Source: Thermoplasmata archaeon (GTDB lineage Archaea; Thermoplasmatota; Thermoplasmata; Thermoplasmatales; Thermoplasmataceae). Taken from it: 59,330 nucleotides of DNA. A program made the translations under genes and the position numbers. The stretch spans positions 1 through 59,330 of the forward strand of contig JAJZXS010000016.1 of the NCBI GenBank assembly GCA_021806295.1, written 5' to 3'. The notes beneath the pieces were generated by a model. That model was not told where the DNA came from, did no database searches, and worked only from the letters and a program-made list of their open reading frames with translations. This document shows, in pieces, positions 18,020 through 26,009 of the stretch; within the stretch, counting starts at the first letter, position 1; every line of letters begins with the position of its first letter.

Positions 18020-18634
18020 CTATGAGCAATTATAAGGTTCTCCATGAGACGGCAGTATGGTTACAGGGCATAAATCTTTAATTTTGTGTAGGGACTCTCT
18101 AGCATCTTCCATATTCTGCGTGAACATGGGGTCAATCTTAAATTTTTTTCTCTTAATAGTAAATGCATCACCAACGAATATTGCGTTTTTCTCTTTATAA
18201 TATATGGATACATTATCCTGAGAGTACCCTGGCGTATCTATAACTTCCAGGAAATCAATTTCCATTTTATTATAAGAATATACGTGCTGAATTCCCTCAA
18301 ATCTTAACCCCTTTCCTTCTATTTCCAGAATTCCCTTTAATTTAGGGCCATTTTTCATGGTTCCCATGCCGCGTTTAGGCACATATATTTTAGGATTGTA
18401 AGTATCGTAAATATCACGCAATGCACCTACATGAATGTAATCTACAGCGGTTATCAACACATAGTCGGGAGAACTACCAGTTGCACTATAATAATCCATT
18501 ATTTTATTGAAGTCTGCCTGTATCCCGGCATCTATCTGAATGGTAGTACCATTACGTTTTAGTACATATGTATGAACAACCGTGCCAGGTATCATATCGA
18601 TGGTCTCAGGAAAATTAAAAACAATTTTAGACAA
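18020..18634 (-). CDS. Metallo-beta-lactamase-fold protein lacking the usual metal motif
   Basis: The fold is suggested by TIQIDAGI near the N-terminus, then LITAVDYIHVGAL where active enzymes have T-H-x-H-x-D-H-x-G, then DTPGYSQDNVSIYY, AIFVGDAF and a terminal LPSHGEP. The first two histidines and the aspartate of HxHxDH are not present, so hydrolase activity is doubtful. The start is a TTG at 18634. GGAGGT lies 7 nt before it, and the only nearby ATG is in another frame and gives a 14-codon dead end. The gene is the last of the oxidase operon, 32 nt after ctaB. Function unknown; a non-catalytic or altered-metal role is inferred. Confidence 0.75.
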   Translation of the reverse strand: MSKIVFNFPETIDMIPGTVVHTYVLKRNGTTIQIDAGIQADFNKIMDYYSATGSSPDYVLITAVDYIHVGALRDIYDTYNPKIYVPKRGMGTMKNGPKLKGILEIEGKGLRFEGIQHVYSYNKMEIDFLEVIDTPGYSQDNVSIYYKEKNAIFVGDAFTIKRKKFKIDPMFTQNMEDARESLHKIKDLCPVTILPSHGEPYNCS

Positions 18635-18666
18635 TACATTTACCTCCTATCACAAATATATTAAAA

Positions 18667-19533
18667 TTATATAAAAGGGTATATTATTATGACGAGCAAA
18701 AGAATCAATAGATACATATTTGAAAATCCGAATGCACTTCTGAAATATTTTTTGTTATATTGCTTAAAGGCTGGTCTGGCGACGTAGTAGAGTAAGATAG
18801 CATCCATGATTACTGCTATAGGCAGATATGCAAGTCCAAGTTTAATTGCGGGTACTAGGAATGGTATAAGAGAGTAAAAGACAAGTATTACCGTATTGAC
18901 GATAATCCAGAATTCAGTTTTTTTAACACCAACCATTGCAGGTAACATTGGAACCTTACTAGATTTATAATCATCAACATTATTTATGGAAAGATTCCAG
19001 AAGTGAGTGGGTGTCCACATGAATACAAGGAAAGCTAGAAATAGCGATGTAAGTGAGACCGAATTTGTTAGGGCTGCCCATCCTGCAAGGGCAGGAAAGC
19101 CACCTGCTATTCCACCTATGACAATATTAAGGCTAGTCCTCCTTTTAAGAAATACAGTGTACAAAAATACATAACTAAGGAACCCTCCAAAGATAAATAA
19201 TGCTGTCAGTAAATTTATGAATAATGAGCTAACTGCGAATGATACAATAATCATAATGAGAGCGATAGAGAATATATAATTTCTTGTGTTTTCATTTAGT
19301 GTGCCTGATCTGGACCTGGTCCTCTTCATTTTTGTATCTATATCCATATCATAGATGTTATTGAACATGCTTGCTGACATAGAGCCAAGAGTTCCAGTAA
19401 GTATAAGCAAGAATAACAACATTGGATGAGAGAAACTGCCCGGTGCTAGAATAAAAGCTGTGACGGCAACTAAATCTATTAAAATCGTAATTTCCAGTTT
19501 AGTTATTTTCATGAAGTTTGCTAATTTACTCAT
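18667..19533 (-). CDS. ctaB: Protoheme IX farnesyltransferase (heme O synthase)
   Basis: Adds a farnesyl-type tail to heme B to make heme O, the precursor of heme A. It is a UbiA-superfamily membrane protein with about nine hydrophobic segments. The first prenyl-diphosphate motif is NNIYDMDIDTKMKRTRSRSG (NDxxD-like, with the TRxR typical of CtaB). The conserved LRRTSLNIVIGG-like region appears as LKRRTSLNIVIGGIAGGFPA. FMWTPTHFWNLSINNVDDYK holds the second motif. At 288 residues it has family length. GGTGA precedes the start. Its position after coxB shows that it serves this oxidase. Confidence 0.95.
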   Translation of the reverse strand: MSKLANFMKITKLEITILIDLVAVTAFILAPGSFSHPMLLFLLILTGTLGSMSASMFNNIYDMDIDTKMKRTRSRSGTLNENTRNYIFSIALIMIIVSFAVSSLFINLLTALFIFGGFLSYVFLYTVFLKRRTSLNIVIGGIAGGFPALAGWAALTNSVSLTSLFLAFLVFMWTPTHFWNLSINNVDDYKSSKVPMLPAMVGVKKTEFWIIVNTVILVFYSLIPFLVPAIKLGLAYLPIAVIMDAILLYYVARPAFKQYNKKYFRSAFGFSNMYLLILLLVIIIYPFI

Positions 19534-19581
19534 ATTTAGTCACCCTGCTTAAAGTAATAATTTAAGATAAAATAAAAATAT

Positions 19582-20409
19582 TTATGCACCAGCTGATGGT
19601 GGTGCTGTTGTGCCATTATAGTAGTTGTTAGGTCCGTAGTTTTCAGAATACCCGTCAAGGTGGAATTTCTCTACCATCTCACCGTGTACTGTTGTGTTTA
19701 ACCAGCTTTCATACTGTGTTTTAGGTAACACAAATGCCGGACCCCTCATATGGGCATGTCCGAGTCCGCAGAGCTCTACGCACTCAAAGTGGAATTCCCC
19801 TGTCTCTGTAATATTGGTCCATATGTAATTATAATGCCCCGGAAAAGCGTCAACTTTAGAGACATTAATTAGATAGAACGAATGCATTACATCAACACTG
19901 GTTACATTGAACTGAATCGGAGTATCTGCTGGCAGTACAACAAAGTGCCTTGATGATGCGCCATTGGGATATATGAATATCCACTGCCACTGGTAGCCTA
20001 TTACCTTAATATCCATATAGTGGTGGGCATCTGTGGGAGCTGATGGTGCGGCCCCTGCAACCCTTATTCCGTATGCAGGTGGTAGATCGTAGACCAACAG
20101 TGACAGTAATATAAGCACCACGAAGAGAACGAATAACTTGAAAATGGTTTTATTTCCACGTTCAAGGTTTTCAATTCTTCCCGGCCTCATATCTACATCC
20201 TTATTGTACTTTGAATTTTCAAAGTCATCCGCTTTTTTTGGCTTGTAACTTTTTAGGAATACATACACATACCATAGAGCAAAACCTGCCCCTATTAAAA
20301 TACCAGGGACGATGTATGCTAAGAATATGGATGTAATCTCCGCTCCCGTAATGGAGCCTCTTGGTATCAGATGATACACACTTGGTAATATATTATATAG
20401 TTCTAACAC
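19582..20409 (-). CDS. coxB: Heme-copper oxidase subunit II (CuA domain)
   Basis: Electron-entry subunit of a terminal oxidase. Hydrophobic segments at about residues 27-50 and 90-110 anchor it. The exposed cupredoxin domain has GYQWQWIFIYPNG, DVMHSFYLINVSK with the CuA histidine, and CVELCGLGHAHM, which supplies both cysteines, the second histidine and the methionine. A complete binuclear CuA site is therefore predicted. I prefer the GTG at 20409, 5 nt after GGTGA, over the GTG at 20418 that overlaps that site. The gene directly follows the sulfocyanin-like gene. Confidence 0.94.
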   Translation of the reverse strand: MLELYNILPSVYHLIPRGSITGAEITSIFLAYIVPGILIGAGFALWYVYVFLKSYKPKKADDFENSKYNKDVDMRPGRIENLERGNKTIFKLFVLFVVLILLSLLVYDLPPAYGIRVAGAAPSAPTDAHHYMDIKVIGYQWQWIFIYPNGASSRHFVVLPADTPIQFNVTSVDVMHSFYLINVSKVDAFPGHYNYIWTNITETGEFHFECVELCGLGHAHMRGPAFVLPKTQYESWLNTTVHGEMVEKFHLDGYSENYGPNNYYNGTTAPPSAGA

Positions 20410-20419
20410 TTTTCTCACC

Positions 20420-21043
20420 TTATTTTATTGTATAGTACGGTACATGAACCGAAGAGCTAACTATTACAAATACGTACATCCCTGCCTCTGCATGGGTGGT
20501 TAATCCGCACACTGCCCAGTAATGGCCTGGTTGTGTGTCATTCCACCATATGGATCTGTAATGTGCAACGTTTCCATACCATATTGGATCTATTGTACCC
20601 GTACTATTTATGACCTTTTGGACATGCACACTGGTATGTGCCCATATGGGCCCACGTGCCCACTGTGATTTATATGGAAGTTCGAATTTAAGTGTATGTG
20701 GCTTAACCTCATAATTTGTCATATTGGCATGTATATCTGCATTAGCAGGCAGATATATGGTCATAGCACCATAGGACGTACCGTTGAAATTAAATGGATA
20801 TGCGTTGGGATGACCATTTCCCTCTCCCCATGCAGCAAGTGAAAGGTTCACTATTTGAACCTTTGACCCGTTGACGGTGGTATTATAGTACGGGATTGCC
20901 TTGTAGCTGACCTTGCCCTGGTCCGACATAACTGTATTCGTTGGCTGGTAAGAAGCTACAGTTATCCCAATGGCCGCTATTAGTACTATAGCTATGGCCA
21001 GAACCGCAAACGCTGCCTTTGTTACTGGTTTCAACTGAACCAC
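20420..21043 (-). CDS. Sulfocyanin-like blue copper protein
   Basis: Probable membrane-anchored electron carrier. Residues 9-30 form a single hydrophobic anchor, leaving a cupredoxin domain outside the cell. NGTSYGAMTIYLPANADIHA and TNYEVKPHTLKFELPYK match the sulfocyanin/rusticyanin pattern and give the first copper histidine. The C-terminal VCGLTTHAEAGMYVFVIV supplies Cys, His and Met, completing a type 1 site. Several N-x-S/T sites fit a glycosylated surface protein. In Ferroplasma and Sulfolobus such proteins carry electrons to oxidases, and Fe(II) oxidation is a plausible role here (inference). It starts at a GTG overlapping the upstream gene by 13 nt. Confidence 0.88.
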   Translation of the reverse strand: MVQLKPVTKAAFAVLAIAIVLIAAIGITVASYQPTNTVMSDQGKVSYKAIPYYNTTVNGSKVQIVNLSLAAWGEGNGHPNAYPFNFNGTSYGAMTIYLPANADIHANMTNYEVKPHTLKFELPYKSQWARGPIWAHTSVHVQKVINSTGTIDPIWYGNVAHYRSIWWNDTQPGHYWAVCGLTTHAEAGMYVFVIVSSSVHVPYYTIK

Positions 21044-21258
21044 CTTCCCATAAATACCTGGAGAAATAGCCAGAGGCTAAACCATATGGCTATTATGATT
21101 ACAGCCACAGCATACGGGTTTTTCCATATGCCCACTTCTCCATATTCAAGGTCGTCGTCCCCCAGTTCCATATCCACATCTTCATAACTATACGAAGATG
21201 CCACTCCAGTTTTATTCTTGCTTATTGTTTCTGCATTTTCTTTATTTATATTATCCAT
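21031..21258 (-). CDS. Small single-span membrane protein of the oxidase operon
   Basis: A 75-residue protein with an acidic N-terminal half (DVDMELGDDDLEYGEVG) and one hydrophobic segment at about residues 47-70 (NPYAVAVIIIAIWFSLWLFL). Its place between the I+III fusion gene (9 nt away) and the sulfocyanin-like gene (13 nt overlap) suggests an accessory oxidase subunit, analogous to the small subunits of other terminal oxidases. No family was recognised, so the role is inferred from context only. Confidence 0.72.
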   Translation of the reverse strand: MDNINKENAETISKNKTGVASSYSYEDVDMELGDDDLEYGEVGIWKNPYAVAVIIIAIWFSLWLFLQVFMGRWFS

Positions 21259-21267
21259 TTTTTCACC

Positions 21268-23775
21268 TCATGCTATGAATGCAACAGTGGTAAACACTGT
21301 TGTAAGGAATACAAACGCTACAAACCACATTATAACGTCCGCACTTGTTGCAGTTCTGCCCCAAAGGAACTTTTTGGAATACTTGACCCTTACTGCATAA
21401 CCGATCATTACTGCTATCACACCTATTCCAAATAGCAAGTCCATTAAAGATATAAGCCAGTACATAGAGGCTATAGGATTGTTCGCTGTTGCACCCCCAA
21501 GACTTAAAGCAGAGTACGAGTTGATATTAACTAGTGAAAGCAGAGATGTTATAATGAATATTATTCCAAATACAGCTCCTACAGCCATATAACTTGCACT
21601 CTTTCCTGGGGATTTCTTTATAGCGCCATATAATGATCCCCATGCAAGTAGGGCGGCTATTCCTATGGCAGCTATGGAAATGTATATGTAAATAGATGCC
21701 AGTGATGGGAAGAACCATGTTACTGGGTCATTTCCTTCTACGTATGGAGATACTGACTGAAGTTTTAACCATTCAACCATTCCATAGAATGTAGCCATCC
21801 AGATCATATCTCCAGCCAAGAATATCAGCATACCAAGCCTTGTGTTGTTGAATCCTTTTGTTACTGGATCTTTCTTGTACGTTGGAGGAACATTTGGCGA
21901 TTTGAGTTTGTAATCATCATACATCCATCCAATAGTTCCAACCAGGAACAGTGCAGCTGCCACTGCCACTATTGCATATCCTAGATAAGCATAGAATATT
22001 CCGAATGCATAGGGTTTGTACCCCATCATTGCCACTACTGCACCTATGAATCCTATTACCACTCCAAGTGCGATGTATAATGGCCTTGTAGATAATTCGA
22101 CTTTAGGTGGTTTTATAGGTTTATTCTTATCCAGTAACAGGTCTCTGTTATCCTCTCCGCCAACATATGGCTCATAATCAAAATTATAGTACTTCGGTGG
22201 GTTTGTTGTGAACCACACAAATCCTGCAGTGGCTTTGTATGGGTTCTGATCTGTTAATGGCGCATGTTTTTTCATGGAATATGCAAAGTTTGCGAACATT
22301 ATCAGGAACGATAAACCGAAGATAAATGCTCCAACTGTGGATATTTCATTGAATATAGTATAACCGAAACCGGACTGATATGTATATACCCTTCTTGGTA
22401 AATCGTAGAGGAAGAACATTGGAAAATAGAGCGTATTAACCCCTATGTACGCAATTGCCCAGTGTATCCTTCCCAGTGTTTCATTATACATTTTTCCTGT
22501 GAACTTTGGGAAATAATAATACAGATTTCCCATTAGCCCCATTACGGCCACACCAACCATGAAATAATGGAAATGTGCAACGACATAATAGTCTCCATGA
22601 ACAATAGTATCTATAGCAAGTGAAGATTGTGTAACGCCTGTTATACCACCGATCATGAAGGATGTAGATGCTGCAAGTGCAAATAGTATGGGTGTCTGGA
22701 ATTTGTGTTTTGCTCCTAGGAGTGTTGCTATCAATCCAACTATCAACATTCCGGTAGGTATAGATATAGTTTCTGTGAATACACTAGTTGCCATTAACCA
22801 TGCAAAGACTATACCGGTCATAAATGTGTGATGAAGAAAAACCATAACACTATCAACTGATATAGCACCCATTGCTGCTATCATCCATTTTTTCAGATAA
22901 GGGGCCCTGTGACCTAAATTCGATAGGTAATCAAACATTGCCCCGGTACCAGGTAGTAGAAGTAAATACACCTCCGGATGCCCAAAGTACCAGAATAGGT
23001 TTTCCCACATAAGAGCACCTCCGTATGTTGAAATAAATCCACTTAATCCCAGAAGGTTTGAGACAACAAGAACGAAGAATAGTGCACTTATTTCAGGGAA
23101 TACAAACCATGATATCATTGCAACCCACAGTATGGCCCACACAAATAATGGTAGATTCATTAACCTAAAACCACGTGCCCTGGCCTTGAAGACAGTAGCT
23201 ATAACCTCCGTCGAGGCAATGATTGTACCAAGCCCTCTCACCACCACTGCGGCAGCAGCCGTATCAGCCCCTATATACGGTGTAAACTTAAATGATGATA
23301 ATGGCTGATAAACTGTCCATCCTGTATCGAGATTTCCGCCAGGAAGGAAGAATCCCATCCAGAGAAGTATACCACTGAATAAGTATAACCAGTAACCCAG
23401 GGCATTAATCCTTGGGTATATCATATCTCTAGAACCAATAGCAAGCGGTACCAAATAAATACCAAATCCAAAACCTAGTGGACCAAGGAACCATATTAGC
23501 ATTGTAAGGCCATGTATGGTTACAAGCTGATTATACTGAAGTGCGTCCAGAAATCTTCCGGAGAATAGACCATAATGAACAAGGTCATATCTTGGTATTG
23601 CCAGCTGTACTCTCATCAAGAGCGCTAGAACACCGCCACCTATAAAGAAAACCAGAGATGTCAGTATATACAGCAGCCCTATTTGTTTGTGATTTGTAGT
23701 GAAAATCCAGCCTCTGACTGAATTGTATATCCTGTTATTCTTTTCATATAATTCATCGTTACTACCGACTTCCAT
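21268..23775 (-). CDS. Heme-copper oxidase subunit I fused to subunit III
   Basis: Catalytic subunit of a proton-pumping oxygen reductase, 835 residues. Residues 20-500 are subunit I: heme ligand H88 in TIHGLTMLIWF, GHPEVY with H266 and E268 (Cu-B ligand and D-channel glutamate of A1-type enzymes), the H315-H316 pair in FLHHTFMTG, and H401/H403 in VVAHFHYFMVG. After a linker, residues 630-835 hold the helices of subunit III, beginning FNNTRLGMLIFLAGDMIWM. Such I+III fusions occur in SoxM-like and some bacterial oxidases. It heads the operon with a TATA box at 23795-23802. Confidence 0.95.
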   Translation of the reverse strand: MEVGSNDELYEKNNRIYNSVRGWIFTTNHKQIGLLYILTSLVFFIGGGVLALLMRVQLAIPRYDLVHYGLFSGRFLDALQYNQLVTIHGLTMLIWFLGPLGFGFGIYLVPLAIGSRDMIYPRINALGYWLYLFSGILLWMGFFLPGGNLDTGWTVYQPLSSFKFTPYIGADTAAAAVVVRGLGTIIASTEVIATVFKARARGFRLMNLPLFVWAILWVAMISWFVFPEISALFFVLVVSNLLGLSGFISTYGGALMWENLFWYFGHPEVYLLLLPGTGAMFDYLSNLGHRAPYLKKWMIAAMGAISVDSVMVFLHHTFMTGIVFAWLMATSVFTETISIPTGMLIVGLIATLLGAKHKFQTPILFALAASTSFMIGGITGVTQSSLAIDTIVHGDYYVVAHFHYFMVGVAVMGLMGNLYYYFPKFTGKMYNETLGRIHWAIAYIGVNTLYFPMFFLYDLPRRVYTYQSGFGYTIFNEISTVGAFIFGLSFLIMFANFAYSMKKHAPLTDQNPYKATAGFVWFTTNPPKYYNFDYEPYVGGEDNRDLLLDKNKPIKPPKVELSTRPLYIALGVVIGFIGAVVAMMGYKPYAFGIFYAYLGYAIVAVAAALFLVGTIGWMYDDYKLKSPNVPPTYKKDPVTKGFNNTRLGMLIFLAGDMIWMATFYGMVEWLKLQSVSPYVEGNDPVTWFFPSLASIYIYISIAAIGIAALLAWGSLYGAIKKSPGKSASYMAVGAVFGIIFIITSLLSLVNINSYSALSLGGATANNPIASMYWLISLMDLLFGIGVIAVMIGYAVRVKYSKKFLWGRTATSADVIMWFVAFVFLTTVFTTVAFIA

Positions 23776-24146
23776 GTTAAATAATTTCTATGTAAAATAT
23801 AAGAGTAATTATAGAATATTTTCGTAACTTATTCCCATATAAATTTAAAAACTTAGCATATTATGCTATTTTCATTCATGGATGTGTTGTATATCAACAT
23901 ATAATTAGATAAAACGCAATATATGTATATTTAACGTGAACTTAAGATAAGATGTTAATGCCTGTAAATATACTAAAACGAGAAGAACATAAAATCTTTA
24001 CAAATTTATAATTTGATACAAAAATTCGAGATGATATAATAGAACCATAGAATCTTAGACACAGAGTCTGCCAAATTGATGCCATTGAGGGATAGTGTGG
24101 TCTACAATACAAATCTCTAAATAACATTTTTAACTTATTGCAACAA
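23776..24146. promoter_or_regulatory. Intergenic region between divergent oxidase operon and DUF929-like gene
   Basis: A gap of 371 nt with no convincing gene. It holds the oxidase TATA box and two perfect dyads. TAGCATA-T-TATGCTA is at 23854-23868, and TGTTG-TATAT-CAACA is at 23885-23899. Both lie upstream of the TATA box, where an activator or repressor could bind. The right-hand part (about 23940-24130) is AT-rich with no further structure that I can see. Confidence 0.5.
23795..23802 (-). promoter_or_regulatory. TATA box of the oxidase operon
   Basis: On the minus strand TTATATTT starts about 27 nt before the coxA ATG at 23775. This predicts transcription from, or next to, the start codon, that is, a leaderless mRNA. 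No ribosome-binding site precedes the ATG, which agrees. Confidence 0.65.
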
Positions 24147-24908
24147 ATGAGCCAAAAAGAGCATTATAATAAAAAGTTACTGGCATTTTTTATAGCTTTC
24201 TTTATAGTTATAACTTTTCTTGCAGTTTACGGTGCTGAACATTATAACGGACATGATGAAACAGTAGAGCTTGAACAATACTGCAAAATATCAGATAATG
24301 ACCTGGTTAAGGACAATACCAGTACATGCTTGTACTATATAACATGGGATGGAAGTCCTACTGGTAATGCTGGATCCTGGGCGTTATATGAATTTTTAAA
24401 TGACCATGGATATAATATGGATAAAAATGGTTATGTTAAAACATCTCAATCTATGGATAATTTTGAGTATAACAGTACCCCAGGAGTAATATTCAATAAT
24501 TCTACATATACTGTAGATTATAGTGGGCACACAACTATAATTAAACCAATATACATTTATGGTGAGAACCTCACAAATAACACTACAATAGCCGCTGGCC
24601 TACAAAAATTGAAAGGAGATGTGCCTAGTGGAGTATATAACGAGGTTAAAATATATACAACAGAGGCCATAGTTGATGGGCTAAGCATACCAAGCGACAA
24701 TATCAGCCAGTACCATCACATTAATTCTGTTACATTAATAAATGGACCGGCAGGAGCATATATATTTAATGGATACCTTATAAACCCAACAAATTTTGAA
24801 CATGAGACACCACATCAAGTTATAACAGATTTAAGGGACAACCCATCATATAAGCCAGTAGGAGATGCGGTCAAAGGTCTAGAAACATATATCAAGGATT
24901 CTGATTAA
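24147..24908 (+). CDS. DUF929-like membrane-anchored exported protein without the usual cysteines
   Basis: One N-terminal hydrophobic segment (about residues 11-30) is followed by an extracytoplasmic domain rich in N-x-S/T sites. YYITWDGSPTGNAGSWALYEF aligns by eye with the DUF929 segment, where relatives often carry a C-x-x-C-type motif next to Ser/Arg-Trp. Here that position reads PTGNAG, so thioredoxin-like redox chemistry at this site is unlikely. The only cysteines are two near the N-terminal part of the domain (EQYCKI and STCLYY). I start at the ATG at 24147; a TTG three codons earlier is in frame. It is transcribed away from the oxidase operon. Role unknown. Confidence 0.68.
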   Translation: MSQKEHYNKKLLAFFIAFFIVITFLAVYGAEHYNGHDETVELEQYCKISDNDLVKDNTSTCLYYITWDGSPTGNAGSWALYEFLNDHGYNMDKNGYVKTSQSMDNFEYNSTPGVIFNNSTYTVDYSGHTTIIKPIYIYGENLTNNTTIAAGLQKLKGDVPSGVYNEVKIYTTEAIVDGLSIPSDNISQYHHINSVTLINGPAGAYIFNGYLINPTNFEHETPHQVITDLRDNPSYKPVGDAVKGLETYIKDSD

Positions 24909-24971
24909 TTATTTACCAAAATTTTAATTATAAGATTATTTATAAAGAGGACTTGCCTATAATTTAAAGGT

Positions 24972-25058
24972 ATGAGAGAAATAAGGGAAAATTCCAGATA
25001 TAACAAGTATCCTCGTAAAAGAGAAAAATGGATAAAGATGATCTATTGCACAAAATGA
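24972..25058 (+). CDS. Possible 28-residue basic peptide
   Basis: An ATG at 24972 opens 28 codons for a very basic peptide (MREIRENSRYNKYPRKREKW, then IKMIYCTK). TTTATAAA at 24939-24946 is a good TATA box, 33 nt before the ATG, and AAGG lies just before the start. No homologue was recognised. It could be a real small protein, the remnant of a larger gene such as a transposase, or chance. The rest of the 213-nt gap shows nothing else. Confidence 0.25.
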   Translation: MREIRENSRYNKYPRKREKWIKMIYCTK

Positions 25059-25121
25059 TGCACGTTTATAAAAATTATTTGATTTGGATTAACCTGGTCG
25101 CTCAAATTATCTATGCTGGCA

Positions 25122-25343
25122 TTATGATTCCTTATTTTTATCTCTGAACTTTAGAATTATCATTATAGCAATAAATGCTAGTGCTATAGCTAACATAAAT
25201 AAGTCTACAGCATATCCATCCGCATAAAATCCAGAAACAATAGAGCTGGTAGAATATGGTTTAAATGCCAGCAAAAGTCCGAATATACCCATCATAGGCA
25301 CGGAAAAGAATCTATTTTTTATTTCTTTACCCTGAGTTTTCAT
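25122..25343 (-). CDS. Small two-span membrane protein
   Basis: A 73-residue protein with hydrophobic segments at about residues 13-30 and 44-65, a basic start (MKTQGKEIKNRFF) and a charged tail (KFRDKNKES). No family recognised. It is one of three mini membrane proteins clustered between the oxidase operon and the NapH-like operon, so a link to respiration is possible but unproven. Confidence 0.6.
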   Translation of the reverse strand: MKTQGKEIKNRFFSVPMMGIFGLLLAFKPYSTSSIVSGFYADGYAVDLFMLAIALAFIAIMIILKFRDKNKES

Positions 25344-25412
25344 AATTATGTATAATTTTGTATATTACTTAAAAGTTATTATAAAATATATTTATATTTT
25401 AAATATACGGGT

Positions 25413-25631
25413 TTAAATTTTATTTGAACCATTATTCTCTGGGCCATGCAGTGATATCTGGGTGGAGGCTAATGCTGTAAGTCCGAGGCCAATTATAAAG
25501 GCTGCTACCCCAATCACACCGGTGTATGATGCGTATGGCAATAATCCATAAATTGATAATATCGCTAATCCGAATCCACCGATCAATAACGAAAGTCCGG
25601 CCGTTAAAAGTTTCATTCCTTTAGGTAACAT
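25413..25631 (-). CDS. Small two-span membrane protein
   Basis: A 72-residue protein beginning at the ATG at 25631 (MLPKGMKLLTAGLSLLIGGF). A GTG three codons upstream is an alternative. Two Gly-rich hydrophobic segments cover about residues 8-28 and 37-57, followed by a short polar tail. No family recognised. Its downstream neighbour on the same strand is the other two-span protein at 25122, 69 nt away. Confidence 0.6.
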   Translation of the reverse strand: MLPKGMKLLTAGLSLLIGGFGLAILSIYGLLPYASYTGVIGVAAFIIGLGLTALASTQISLHGPENNGSNKI

Positions 25632-25736
25632 ATTTATCACTGAGTGATTATAATTTAATTCTATTTAATATTTTTTATAGAAATCATTTGCCTACATACG
25701 TTTATATTAAAGTTTGAATATATTCATTAATAAGTA

Positions 25737-25744
25737 TTTTATAC
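25737..25744 (+). promoter_or_regulatory. TATA box for the 51-residue membrane protein
   Basis: TTTTATAC starts 27 nt before the ATG at 25764, the spacing expected for a leaderless archaeal transcript. It supports the reality of the very short gene that follows. Confidence 0.5.
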
Positions 25745-25763
25745 ATACAGATAATATGTACAT

Positions 25764-25919
25764 ATGACGTTTGACATAACATCTGCATTAATAACACTGC
25801 ATGCAGCGGCTTATAATCCCAATTCAGAGACCCTGTTCTTGCTTGTTATAATGGGTATGTGTGCTGCAATAGCTATAGGAGCAACAATATTTGTAAAGGA
25901 ATTTATACTTAGAAGGTAA
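25764..25919 (+). CDS. 51-residue single-span membrane protein
   Basis: The ATG at 25764 opens 51 codons. The N-terminal half is polar to amphipathic (MTFDITSALITLHAAAYNPN). It is followed by one hydrophobic helix (LFLLVIMGMCAAIAIGATIF) and a basic end (VKEFILRR), so the C-terminus is likely cytoplasmic. A TATA box lies at -27. No family recognised. It resembles the small subunits that accompany respiratory complexes, which is inference from size and place. Confidence 0.55.
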   Translation: MTFDITSALITLHAAAYNPNSETLFLLVIMGMCAAIAIGATIFVKEFILRR

Positions 25920-26009
25920 ACAAGGAGTAAAGATATTTTCTATAAGTTATAAATATTACAGGTAAATATTTTTATTACAAAACTAGTTTTTAAATAATTA
26001 TTGAACATC

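Noticed and set aside
23942-24127. Minus-strand open frame of 61 codons upstream of the oxidase operon
   Set aside because: Composition is unlike the real proteins nearby, no start signal is visible, and it lies in the divergent promoter region.
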